A stretch of 64,000 bases of DNA, taken from assembly GCF_002575655.3 (NCBI RefSeq), contig NC_053041.3:375827054-375891053 (forward strand), read 5' to 3'. A model generated the notes under the pieces. It had not been told where the DNA came from, ran no database searches, and worked only from the letters and a program-made list of their open reading frames with translations. Position 1 is the stretch's first letter; every line of letters starts with the position of its first letter. Positions 46,861 to 56,801 of this stretch are shown piece after piece. A program made the position numbers and the translations under genes. The stretch is from Aegilops tauschii subsp. strangulata (lineage: Eukaryota; Streptophyta; Magnoliopsida; Poales; Poaceae).

Positions 46861-47472
46861 CATGTGGGTCCCAATTGTCATCTACGCACACCACGTCCTA
46901 CACTTGCCAAAACTTCGTCCCTCGTTTTCTCTGTTTTTCGCACACTCGACATTGTGTGGGCATTTTGAAAATAGCATATCTTTTTGACTGTGCATCATAT
47001 GAAGATGTGCTATGCATGAATGTTGATCAGCATGATGTTAACTGGCTGGTAGTTCCAGTTTCTACCATGAATAAAACTTCCAGCATGATGTTAACACTGT
47101 TTGAAAAGGCCGTGTTAATATAAATGCTCTGCCTCTGAAAGTTGCAGTTTCTTATCTGAAACTGAACTTGGAGTTTCTTATCTGAAACTGAAACTTGTAG
47201 TTTCTTCTCTGAGAATCACATTGTCTGCACTTTTATACTCCTATGAAACTACACTTTTTTAAGTGCTAAAAATAGATCTCTAGAATTCATAAAATACTTC
47301 ATATGCTCAATACTGCAAATCTGAAATTCAAAAGACATTCATATCTGAAAGTACTCTAAAAATACACAACACAAAACACAATTCACAACCTGCAAATACT
47401 AACAACCCTGAGCTCCTCCTGACAATTCACAACCTGCCCGACTATTGGTCTGGGGGGGGGGGCAAATCCCTC
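46861..47472. other. Intergenic, no gene seen
   Basis: Only short direct repeats of TTTCTTATCTGAAACTGAA (47149-47205) and of CCAGCATGATGTTAAC-like phrases (47027-47095) stand out. A G-run at 47450-47461 lies just after the 3' end of the minus-strand gene. Confidence 0.5.
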
Positions 47473-47949
47473 CTATTCCTCGGCGGCAGACAGCCGCCCC
47501 GTGAGACGATGTGAACGGCGAGGGAGATGATGGCGGGGAAGCGTTGTCGGGCCAACTGTTTTTCTCCTCTTGCAGTTGGGTTCGGTCGACGAAGACTCCA
47601 CCGGCTCGCTCTGGCACGACACCCTCACAAACGGCACCTTGTAGATGCTCAATCCTTCAATCTCTGGTGGATGCTCCATCTGGGATCGATACTCCCACCA
47701 CCGCTCCCTCACGACTGGATTCGGTGAATCTGTTTGCTCCATGGCCCAGAGGAGCAGCTCTATGTACTCCCGCGCGACTCCCTCCGGGGGTATCGCTGCC
47801 TTTTCGCTCTGTTGCAGATATTTGGCCATGGATGTCGTCGTCGCCGCTAGTTGGTCCTTGTTGTCAAACCAAGACTGTATCTCCAACATCCTAGCTAGCT
47901 TCACAGGGTCGCCATCTGCGATCCTCGTGTATCGGTTGTACTCCTCCAT
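47473..47949 (-). CDS. Unknown protein, left member of a divergent homologous pair
   Basis: I do not recognise the family. The start is the ATG at 47949-47947, chosen because the protein then aligns end to end with the plus-strand gene at 48848-49327 (158 and 159 residues). The open frame extends 27 bases further upstream but has no ATG there. Shared features are an I-A-x-G-D start, KLAR, WFD, the exactly conserved LLWAMEQTDSP at mid-protein, RWW-x-YRS, and VPFVRV. Both have a basic tail (NCKRRKT here) that could be a nuclear localisation signal. The middle is helical; no signal peptide or membrane segment is seen. It is single-exon as read. Two diverged but open copies argue for past selection on the protein. 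Confidence 0.6.
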   Translation of the reverse strand: MEEYNRYTRIADGDPVKLARMLEIQSWFDNKDQLAATTTSMAKYLQQSEKAAIPPEGVAREYIELLLWAMEQTDSPNPVVRERWWEYRSQMEHPPEIEGLSIYKVPFVRVSCQSEPVESSSTEPNCKRRKTVGPTTLPRHHLPRRSHRLTGRLSAAEE

Positions 47950-48847
47950 CGATCTACTTCTCCACAACACCTTCACTCGCCGGCGGTGGTTTTTGAATGG
48001 AAGAGGAGAGGAGTAGCTCTGGTTTTGGTTTAGAACGGGAGAGGAGCGACGCTGGTCTTGGATTGGAATAGGAGAGGAGGGGCGGTGGTTTTGAAATGGA
48101 AGAGGAGAGGAGCGGCGCTGGATTTAGATTGGAACAGGAGAGGAGTGGTGGTGGTTTAAGAGGAGAAGAGCGGAAGAGGGTGCTGGTCTTGGAAGTATTT
48201 TTTTGTTTTGCGTATTTTGGGTCAAAGTTTGACCACGTACTGTATTTGACAAGCAAAATGTGAATGCATGTCACCAAAAATTGTATCATTTGGTTCGTAT
48301 CTAAATGTACTTTCAAATTATATTATTTTTGCAACGTATAACATATATTTTATTTGCGAAAATCATGGTCAATTATGACCCAGAATAAAAGGGAGACTAG
48401 TTAATGTGGGGTCGCTTTCTTAATTGAAGGGTAAATTGATTTTGATTTTGATCCAGTCACAGCGCGCCGGCCCTCTCGTCCAATCCTGAATCGCTGCCGC
48501 ACGCTCCTCTCCCTCTTCTCCATTGCAAAACCACCTCCTCTCCTCTCCATCATCTCCATTCCAAAACCACCGTCTCGCCTCTCCCTCTTCTCCATTGCAA
48601 AACCACCTCCTCTCTCCTCGGACGAGGATCCCCTGACGTAGCCCATCCTGCCATTGAGACACTGACACATGGGTCCCACCAAGCGCGGGGCCCACCTGTC
48701 AGCGACCAAAAGGCAGGGGAACCTCTCCATCATCTCCATTCCAAAACCACCGTCTCACCTCTCCCTCTTCTCTATTGCAAGACCACCGTCTCTCCTCCCA
48801 TCTTCCAAAGCTAGCACCGGACCACTCAGAAGGACATCTATGGAGGG
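47950..48847. promoter_or_regulatory. Shared intergenic region of the divergent pair
   Basis: About 900 bp between two start codons. Both flanks are CT-rich toward their own gene (47977-48200 on the minus strand; 48480-48815 on the plus strand). They carry degenerate tandem units of about 40-60 bp containing CCATT(C/G)(A/C)AAAACCACC. The flanks are therefore inverted copies of one leader. The centre (48210-48440) is A/T-rich and has a GGTCAAAGTTTGACC-like palindrome near 48220-48236, possibly an old MITE. No TATA box was convincingly placed. Confidence 0.5.
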
Positions 48848-49327
48848 ATGCAGCAGCGAATCAGGCAGATCGCCAGTGGCGACCAGGCAAAGTTAGCCAG
48901 GTTGAAGGAGATCCTTACTTGGTTTGACAAAGAGTGGGAGATTTCGAGGACAGTGAGGGCCATGTGGCAATGTATGCGAAAGAGCGAGACGACGGCGATG
49001 AGGGCGGCGATGTACTCCTCGGCGGCAGTCACGCCGCAGTCCTTCGAGTTCATCAAGTATCTCCTCTGGGCGATGGAGCAGACAGATTCGCCCGAGGCGA
49101 AAGTCAGGCGGAGGTGGTGGGCGTACAGGTCGAAGGCCGAGCACTCAGAGGATAACGAATCGATCGAGTACGGTGTGCCGTTTGTGAGGGTGCAGAGCCA
49201 GCCGGAGCCACAGGAGTATTCGTTCTCCCACCGCAAGAGGAGGCCGGATGGTGCGACGTCGCTTCCCCGCCGTTCTCCACGGTTCCCTCGACGCTCGCCT
49301 CGTTTCAACGGTGTCGGTAGGGTTTAA
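48848..49327 (+). CDS. Unknown protein, right member of a divergent homologous pair
   Basis: The ATG at 48848 opens 159 codons ending TAA at 49325-49327. The protein is homologous along its length to the minus-strand gene at 47473-47949, sharing LLWAMEQTDSP, RWW-x-YRS and VPFVRV, and ends in an Arg-rich tail (HRKRRPDGA, then Ser-Pro-Arg repeats). An out-of-frame ATG at 48840 matches the start of the partner gene, so this copy has shifted by two bases and uses a start slightly downstream. GTAAGC right after the stop could be a splice donor in the 3' UTR. Function is unknown. Codon use is GC-rich, as in many grass genes and unlike the surrounding transposons. Confidence 0.6.
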   Translation: MQQRIRQIASGDQAKLARLKEILTWFDKEWEISRTVRAMWQCMRKSETTAMRAAMYSSAAVTPQSFEFIKYLLWAMEQTDSPEAKVRRRWWAYRSKAEHSEDNESIEYGVPFVRVQSQPEPQEYSFSHRKRRPDGATSLPRRSPRFPRRSPRFNGVGRV

Positions 49328-50160
49328 GGTAAGCTTCACACTAACCTAATCTTCCATCTGCTCATGCTTACAATTAGTGTGACAACTAATAAAAATCATG
49401 CTTACAATCAGTCTCCGAGTACTACGCCAATCACCCTAAAATAGCTCTGGACCTTTGGGTCAAAGTTGTGACACTGTGTACAAATAAAGAAAAATAGATT
49501 GGTGCTTCTTTCATAAAAGAGTACACCCCTAGAAAACTGCCAATATAAGCTACTAGTATTTTTAAGTCTAAGCTACTAGTATTTGGTTAGAGGATTTGTT
49601 GCCGAGAAAGATCCGTCCACAGTGAGCGCCACACATCCCACTGATGGTGGTGGATGCCAATGCTTAGATGGAGCAGAGTTGGTGTCGGTAATTTTTACTT
49701 GGCACCTCGCACTCTGCATATATGCCGGTCCCATCCATATATTTGCGCAGTTCCACGAAAATGCAGCTGAATAACCCTGTTTGCACAGATAATGAAAAGG
49801 CGTGATTAGATTATAGTGGCACTAGTTGATGAAACCTACACTAATAAACAGAAGAAAATATTACATAATACTGGAAATCGACCCAAGTCTCCCCGATACA
49901 CCTTCTGCCAGTGATGAACATCAGTGTACAGCGGTAGTACAAGGAGGGGCCTTGAGACATTCAAATCTCTATTTTTGTGCAGATAAACTAAAATTAAGCA
50001 CCCCAGTTTGCAGAAACGCTTAAACATTAACAATGGGACTAGTTGATGAAACATACATTAACAAAGAGAAGCACTTTCTTTATCTACATTGGAAATGAAA
50101 TGATAGAGAGGACACTCGCTCTATTTTAACTGTATTATTACTTCATTTTATCACTGACAC
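49328..50160. other. Intergenic with a 215-bp-spaced repeat
   Basis: ACTAGTTGATGAAAC(C/A)TACA occurs at 49824 and 50039, together with similar flanking bases, so a segment of about 215 bp was duplicated. No coding sequence was recognised. Confidence 0.5.
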
Positions 50161-50506
50161 TAGGGTCGAGCAGGTGGCAAACGAGGTGTACCGTGCATCG
50201 CAAGGATGAAGGCCGGGGGTGCTTAGACTGGGATGCTGAAGCTGGCTCTTTCAGTCCCTATCTTCCCCCCTGATGTTTCTGTGGTAGCATTTGGGTTGTA
50301 ATCCAAACTTGGTCGAGCTGGTGCTGCGTCCCCCTACCTGCCTAGCTTATGTGGCGAACTTGTCTCCTACTAGTACTCAGTCCGTTCTAGTAGTAGTTGC
50401 ATAACTGCCCGTTTACACTGAGATGTTGTCGGATAATGGTTCTCTATGGTTGGGTTTCTTTAATGAAATCGGAGGGAACCCCCTCTTTCGATATATAAAA
50501 AAAAAG
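50161..50506 (+). mobile_element. LINE-like 3' end with poly(A)
   Basis: The segment ends TTTCTTTAATGAAATCGGAG, then AACCCCCTCTTTCG and an A-run (50497-50506). This ending resembles 3' ends of Triticeae LINEs. The 5' boundary is a guess and no ORF is present. GTGGCACTAGT after the tail also occurs at 49817-49827, but not at the proposed 5' end. Confidence 0.35.
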
Positions 50507-51549
50507 TGGCACTAGTGGTGCCAAAACATTGCCTCAAATTAATAGTGCCACTAGATTAAGGTGCAAAATAATAACATTACTGCTTTATCATGGCAGTGCC
50601 AAAACAGTAGCACAAGAGCAGGATCAACATGCAAGATCTTTGGCAAACGGTCAGACCAAAAAGGAACATACCTCGTGATGGGAACCATATCTGCAGTCAA
50701 CGCCATCGTAGAAGGGATGACACCAGTCACCAACATGGATGATTCAATTCATGGGACCTTTTGGTGCAGTTCACCTAAAATGAAGCAATGTCCCATGAGC
50801 TAGCAGCTTCTTCTTCTTCTTTTTTTAAGAAAAGGGCTCCAGCCCCGGTTCCATTTCCATCAGAAAACGAAACCCATAGAGCTTCTTCATTAGTTGCAAT
50901 AAAATTGAGCAACATCAAGGTTGGTCGTGAAGCTCCTGGAGAGTAGGCGGACCAAGACATTTGCATCTCTAACGAAAAGAAGCAACTTATCTTAATGGGA
51001 AATTTAGCATGACATGAAAAAAAGTGCCATTGATTCATATTACTGCAGGCATTACATTGAAAACAACATTGGTTTAACGTGTCCTTACTTTTAATAGTGC
51101 AACTGCTACATTTTACCAGTGGCATTACATAAGAGTGGCTCGGGGCAACAAACATCAGAAGAGGATATCTGGGTTGGTCCCATTTTTGTTCGGTATATAG
51201 CCACCTTATACTGTGTGAGGCTAGCAAATCTAGTGCAGGACTTACTCTGTTGACTTGTCCCCCAATCCCCACTTTCTTTCATTTTTCAACCAATAGATCG
51301 GGTTTATATTGAGTTTGTACTGCGTTCCCTTTATTTCCCTATTAGACCTAGAGACTAGTTGGATAGCCAGTCTCTGCTACTTTTCGCCCCCATTATTTCC
51401 TCTTTCGACCAAGTCCTAGATTCAGGTAAAAAATCTTCCCCCACCCCACCCCCTTTCTTCCTTGTTTGAACCAAGTACTACTAGATTCGAGTGCATGAAC
51501 TAGTTTTACCTCTTAACAGTAAAAAGTTAGGTGGTTTTCGAACAGCCGA
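50507..51549. other. Intergenic, no gene supported
   Basis: Open frames on both strands (50561-50803 plus, 50775-51272 minus) lack recognised domains and homologues in the window. Confidence 0.45.
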
Positions 51550-52015
51550 TCGATCCTATCTACACGAGGGGGCCTGAGAAATAGTAAAAGATACAAATGC
51601 AGTGACGTCAGGAGCTCGGGAAGTAGAACAAGGCCGGTTTCGAAGGAAGTTATACCTGAGGGTCACCGAGATGTCGCTAGGTGGGCGGCGGGAGGCCGGA
51701 TCTGCCCACACTACGGCAGCGAGGAAGAAGGGGTGGGAGGCCCTCCCTCGCCAGCGATGCTTGGGAGAGAACGGCAAGGCATGCTGATCGGGACGCGCCG
51801 GCAGTAGGTAAGAGCCGTCGCCGAGGACGACTGCGTGAACGTTGCATCTTCTCACCTTCCCCGGCGGAGAGGATCCGACTGGATCTGTGACCAACGGTGG
51901 GTAGAGAGAGAGAGTGTGGCCACCGCTGTCGTGTTTAGATTTGGAGAGGACGAGACAGTGTGAAGAGAGCAACACTAGCAAGCAAGCGCGGAGGCTCCTG
52001 CCTATATAGTGGAGT
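51550..52015 (-). promoter_or_regulatory. Promoter-like region and possible non-coding first exon
   Basis: On the minus strand CTATATAGG lies at 52009-52001. A CT-rich leader follows with a (CT)n run near 51905-51920 and GTGAG at 51858-51862. GC-rich sequence runs on to GTATAA near 51651, possible splice donors. This has the shape of a grass gene start, but the first ATG gives only a short frame and no protein domain appears. It could be the start of a lost gene or a non-coding transcript. Confidence 0.3.
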
Positions 52016-52029
52016 ACTAGTTTTCTTTT

Positions 52030-53200
52030 GTCTACCGGCCGGAGCCGGCCTGACCTCGGCAATGACTGTCGAGAAGTCTTCATGCACGTGCCCCGGAGGC
52101 GCAGCTGTCATCATTTTGATCTGAAGCACCGGATTATAACATATAACACGAAAAAATGCCACATCACAAGAAATCATAACCTCACTGCCCAAAGGAGACA
52201 AGATGAATTCCGACGGACAAACTAGACGAGGATCAAAGCTCAAATTAAAGATAAACTCATAGAAAAGGGGTCCGTCGATAGATGTCCTAATTAACATAGC
52301 CGGCTTGACCGAGATGGCAGCTGAGTAGTCTTCGTGCATGTGCCCCCAATGACTAGCCCAACTCAGTTGTCGCTGTTTAACCTTCGCAGTGATCCGAAGC
52401 ACATGACACCTAATTTTGCGAGATGACAAGAAACCTTTTTTAGATTTTTCACCAGAAATACAGCCCTGTACAACACAGCCTGCACGATATGTAGATGATA
52501 GCCAATCCAGGCGTGTCTGCTGGAGTCTAGTCACATGCATGGACGAACTGATCTTCCGTGTCTTGCAGGGATCGTCCAGGTACCATGGTGGAGTATGTGC
52601 TTCTATTAACTCACCCGACTTGCGGGGCCGGGGAGTGTGCCTATGGTCGGTTCTCAACTGTGGTCCCACATGTGTGTGCAAACGCAATATGACGCGCGTT
52701 CCATTCGGAGAGCGGCGTGCCAGACCGACCGACCGTCTGGGGTGCGACGCGAACGCGACAGGCGTGCTGTATACTCCGTACATGTGTACCGCCGTTTTCT
52801 TGAGGCTTTGCTCCATGGCGCAATCCATGGATATAAAATTAGTATATTGTACTATTTAAAAGTTGAGGGCGGGGATTTTCCCGCGCGGTAGGCGGGGCAG
52901 TTCTGCCTAGTCTATTCGACAGAGACGCGAGAAGATGAGGGAGTAGGCTGCTGCAAACGTAGGGCTGTGTGATTTAACAGTGAGTTACTGCTGGACAGGT
53001 GGGGCCCGGTGATTTGACTTGGCATTATCATTTTAACTGCGGCGCTACGACCGGCTTGAGTCTCCCGATTCCTGACCACCTCCATACATGTGCCTTTCCC
53101 GATGCTCCACCATGTAGAGGCTGGCTCTTGCTTGAGATCCCACTCCTCCACTTTTTCCTTGCCTCTTTCCCCCACATATGCAAAAATGCCATGTAAAGCG
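52030..53200. other. Intergenic duplicated DNA
   Basis: Two pieces repeat here. The stretch 52040-52165 resembles 52305-52420, with GCCGGC-TGACC, GTCTTC(A/G)TGCA(C/T)GTGCCCC and GATC(T/C)GAAGCAC. The stretch 52805-53030 resembles 58345-58520, sharing TTTGCTCCATGGCGCAATCC and GTGATTTGAC. No gene is supported; the open frame 51935-52828 (minus) contains no domain. Confidence 0.5.
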
Positions 53201-53657
53201 GGCTTAAAGCCCACTATTATACTTGATCCTACAGGTGCTAAGCCTGCCACACAGGCATAAAGTATGATGTGGCAAGTTAATTAAGAAGAGAGAGACTAGT
53301 TCGGTGACCCCAGGAAGAAACAGTGCTAAGCATGTGTACCTGGATGAAGCAAACTTAGCAACAAAAAACTAAGCACCTATGCATTGGGGACTTGAGTTGC
53401 TAAGCCATTTAATGCCCATAGCACCTCATCTAAGCACCATTTCATTGGAAGAGGTCACTCCTTGGCAAATGCAATAAATACTATGAAGAAAGAGATAGAG
53501 AGAAGTAAACAAAAAAATACTCTTATAGCTAACCTTGTTGTATGAGTGACTAAGTGATGACTATGTATGACATGCCAACATCAGATAGCCTAATGCACCG
53601 TGTTAAATCTCCAAGGGCGTGACCGCGCGAGCGAGGCGACGGTCGTGGTAGGCGCGA
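53201..53657. other. Intergenic, A/T-rich
   Basis: Contains a GGGCTTAAAGCCC palindrome (53199-53211) and several CTAAGCA phrases (53323-53440), possibly an eroded MITE. No gene. Confidence 0.35.
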
Positions 53658-53830
53658 CCATGATACGGGCTGCTGGCAGCCCTTGGATCTGAGATCGAAC
53701 GGTCGCATGCTAAGTTGCTGAAAATTTGCAGAATAACCCTCCAGGATAGGATATTCACCCATAGGTCTAGAATCACGCCATGCAACCGTTCGATCTCAGA
53801 TCCAAGGGCTCTCAGAAGCCCGTATCATGG
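53658..53830. mobile_element. Fold-back element with 52-bp arms (MITE-like)
   Basis: The arms 53658-53709 and 53779-53830 are inverted copies with 48 of 52 bases matching; the loop is 69 bp. The core CCTTGGATCTGAGATCGAAC is perfect. No flanking duplication was found. It sits about 265 bp upstream of the exonuclease gene. Confidence 0.75.
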
Positions 53831-54095
53831 GAGAATGGAAAGCTTCGTATCACCTGTAATTTTCCCGACGCTTGACATGACATCGAAAGCCATTTAATTA
53901 GGCGTCGAGTAGACATGACATCTAATTGGGCCCCCATAGTGCTGTGCATGATTCCATTTATCCACCAGGCAAGCCACTACCCTGCCATTCGCACGCCCCC
54001 CCACTCGACATTTTTACAATCGATAAACCGCTCCTAGTCATCCCGTCCTTTCACATTACGGCAGTTCCACTAATCCTAACCCTCCTCCCAAATCC
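53831..54095 (+). promoter_or_regulatory. 5' flank of the exonuclease-domain gene
   Basis: About 265 bp between the fold-back element and the ATG. The last 40 bases are CT-rich like a leader. No clear TATA box was chosen. Confidence 0.3.
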
Positions 54096-54818
54096 ATGGC
54101 GTCCCAAATCTCCATGATCGGCGGTGAGTACAAGGTTAGAACCATCACCGGCGATGAGTTCGACGTCATCTACGCCCGTTCTTCCGCAACGGTGAAAGAA
54201 TGCCTTGCTCGCTTCAAACGCATGTTCGAAAACTCAAATGATGAGTGGGTCGCTGGGCTAGATGTTGAGTACACCACGGTCCTGGGAAGCGAGAAGAAAC
54301 TAAAGGAGGCAGAGAAGAAGAATCCCGCCGTGATCCAGGTTTACGTGCATGACTTATGCTTGGTCTACCACATATGCCATGCCGATTTTCAGTGCGAGGA
54401 ATTTAAGAACTTCCTCAAGGGCGGCCAAGTCAAATTCGTTACTGTAGACTTTAGGAACGGCAAGGAAATCCTGGGTCGGATAGGCCTCATTGTAGGCGAC
54501 CCCTTCGACCTCCAGAAGGAAGGGCTGGTGCCCTCCCTTGATCAGCCTTCAATGCTGACCCTGGCAGGAACCATGGTTCATCCTTCGTACGGTAAACTAG
54601 AGAAACCTCCGTACACGTTTCATCGTCATGCATGGCAGTGGAATGTACTAGATATAGACCACATCCACTACGCTGCAATGGATGGCTACCTTTGTTTCAA
54701 TATCTACAAGGGTTGGATGAAGAGCAAGAGCCAAGTGTGCGGTTCAAGCAAAGAAGTATCGCCCAAGAGGAAGAGGAACAAGGACGAAGTCGAGGACGTG
54801 GACGAGGACTCCGAGTAA
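54096..54818 (+). CDS. 3'-5' exonuclease domain protein (WRN-exonuclease-like, DEDDy)
   Basis: The 240-residue, single-exon ORF starts at an ATG in good context (AATCCATGGCG) and has no internal defect. It shows the three exonuclease motifs of the DnaQ/RNase H-like fold. Motif I is GLDVEYT (Asp and Glu, about residue 55). Motif II is an Asp-containing FVTVDFRNGKEIL segment (about residue 115). Motif III is HYAAMDGYLCFNIY (Tyr and Asp, about residue 195), giving a DEDDy set. The family removes nucleotides from the 3' ends of DNA or RNA; plants have many short WRN-like members of unknown role. The Lys/Asp/Glu-rich tail (KRKRNKDEVEDVDEDSE) suggests nuclear location. Motif II is the least certain assignment. 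The gene looks intact and is the best functional candidate in the window. Confidence 0.8.
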   Translation: MASQISMIGGEYKVRTITGDEFDVIYARSSATVKECLARFKRMFENSNDEWVAGLDVEYTTVLGSEKKLKEAEKKNPAVIQVYVHDLCLVYHICHADFQCEEFKNFLKGGQVKFVTVDFRNGKEILGRIGLIVGDPFDLQKEGLVPSLDQPSMLTLAGTMVHPSYGKLEKPPYTFHRHAWQWNVLDIDHIHYAAMDGYLCFNIYKGWMKSKSQVCGSSKEVSPKRKRNKDEVEDVDEDSE

Positions 54819-55430
54819 GGTGGCAGTGTTGTTGCTCATGGTGGTTCTAATGCAGTGTCTACCGGCTTAGTTGCTTAGTTTAATTTCTGGTGTGCTTAGT
54901 TTTATTTGAGGGGTGTGTTGTGCTGAGCCCCCAGCAGAACTATGTTATGTTTCTTCTCGTTATATTTCGTACATTTCATCTTTTAGTTGGTATAGTACTA
55001 CCACTCATTTCTTGACATTATATACGTACAATATATATGGCCAACATCATATAGCCAGCAGTTTAGTTGTCAAAGAATTTTAGGGTGCTTAGTTTTGTCA
55101 AAGAATTCCAGGGTGCTTAGTTTTATTTGAGGGGTGTGTTGTGCTGGACACCATTAACTTATCATTGTGAGGATCGGCTTATTTTTGTCATGTAACATGG
55201 TCAACGGGGTTTGACGTGAAAATAACATTGTCTAATGGCATTTCTGAGCAAACATCTAACTTAAATGGCATTTTTTAGATATCTAATTGCATTTTTGAGC
55301 AGGCATCTCACGGATCGATGGCATTTTTTGAGTAGTTGTAACTTCTAATGGCAAAACTAAGTAGTGATACACAACTAGTGGCATAAATAATAAGAACCCA
55401 AGAATTAAATAGGGCTAATTTCTTTATTTC
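54819..55430. repeat. Exonuclease gene 3' flank with direct duplications
   Basis: GTGCTTAGTTTTATTTGAGG plus GGTGTGTTGTGCTG occurs at 54892-54925 and 55112-55145. In between, a 28-bp phrase with GTCAAAGAATT is doubled (55065-55125). From 55205 to 55390 a TGGCATTTTT phrase recurs. No gene. Confidence 0.6.
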
Positions 55431-55539
55431 TTTCTACCTTTGTGTGCGAAACAATATACGCTGCCTCCCGCCAGATTTTCTTTATAGAGGCAACATAGAA
55501 CTATATGAGTGCCCTGTTAAATTTTGGAATTATTCCAAG

Positions 55540-56210
55540 TTTGTTTGGCCTTTTTATACATTAATTGAGTTTCTGGTCATTTAATTTACATAATTCAAAT
55601 TTGAACTACAAGCACATGCTCCCGTGCACCAAAGTGGACTGAAAAATCACATGTGTGTCCTCGGGTGAATTTCTAGGTCCCATGCAAGAAATGGGAATGA
55701 AATTCAAACATCTGGGCATCGTGGTTCGGCCGAGAAAATTGAGAAGCTTGGTTTTAAAATTCTTGTAAATCCAAAACACGCCTGAAAATCATGAAACTTG
55801 GCATGGTGTCATGTCATGGTACTACCATGCTGTGGTAAATTTCTTTTGCAGAATAGGAACAAGTTTTGGTATAAGTTTCTTGCAAACCAGAGCTTCTCTC
55901 AAGAAGGCTCGTGGTTCTAAGAGGGAACGTGTCACCTTTGTGTGCATAATTCAAATTTTAAATACAAGCACATGCTCCAGTGCACCAAAGCTGGTTGAAA
56001 AATCACATGTGTGTCCTCGGGTAAATTTCTAGGTCCCATGCCAGAAATGGGAATGAAATTCAAACCTCTGGGCGTCATGGCTCGGCTGGAAACATTGAGA
56101 AACTTGGTTTTTTAATTACATGCATGAAAATCATGAAACTTGGCTTGGTGCCATGACATGGCACCAACATGCTGTGGTAATTTTGCTGTCCGATTTGCGA
56201 AGGCGCACAC
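55540..56210 (-). repeat. Reverse-orientation relatives of the 504-bp array
   Basis: Two units spaced about 350 bp repeat, on the other strand, landmarks of the 5976-8340 array: CATGAAACTTGGCATG at 55791, a variant at 56136, and AAGCACATGCTCC at 55610 and 55968. They are shortened and diverged, probably a fragment of a related CACTA element. Confidence 0.7.
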
Positions 56211-56801
56211 ATTAACAATCAACAAAGTCATTTCGGAACAAGTGCTGTCATGTTACAATCGGAAACACAAGTATTATTGAAACCGTGGGCGTTCTATTTA
56301 CCATTTACGTGCCGCCACGTGTCCCCTTTTTTTATTAGCTAGGAGGTGCCGTGCAGGGTAGCTATTTGAGTACGGGAGGCGTGCGATCAGACCCCTGCGC
56401 GTGCTTATCGGGAGGAGAGCCCTTTGACCTCCATCTGCCGTCCACCTCTCTCCCAAGGTCTCCATTAATGGCGCCCGAGCCACTATTTAATGGCGTGGCA
56501 ATGTCTCACTCGACTGAGATTTAAGAGAGAAAAAAGAAAATCTAAAAAGAAAATTTTGCACGGATCTTGATGTAAGATCCGACGGACCTATATAGCATCT
56601 ACTGCGACTTATAGCAAGACTGATGAATATATATAAGGACGACGAGAGTGGATAATAATTGTCTTACATACTTAGGAAGATAATTAAAAAATCCACATGC
56701 GGCTACGCCCGAAATACACAAGGGGAAAAGAAGAAGGAAGACGCATACAACGATCTGGCTTGCTGATCTCTACTTTCTTTATGCGCTGCAGGTCGCAGAG
56801 A
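56211..56801. other. Intergenic and 3' flank of coiled-coil gene copy A
   Basis: Contains A-rich stretches near 56530-56550 and, at 56728-56765, AAGAAGGAAGACGCA-type sequence that recurs near 58835 after copy B. No gene. Confidence 0.4.

Noticed and set aside
51935..52828. 297-codon minus-strand frame
   Set aside because: It crosses a TATA box, a leader and duplicated intergenic DNA; overlapping frames exist and no motif was found.
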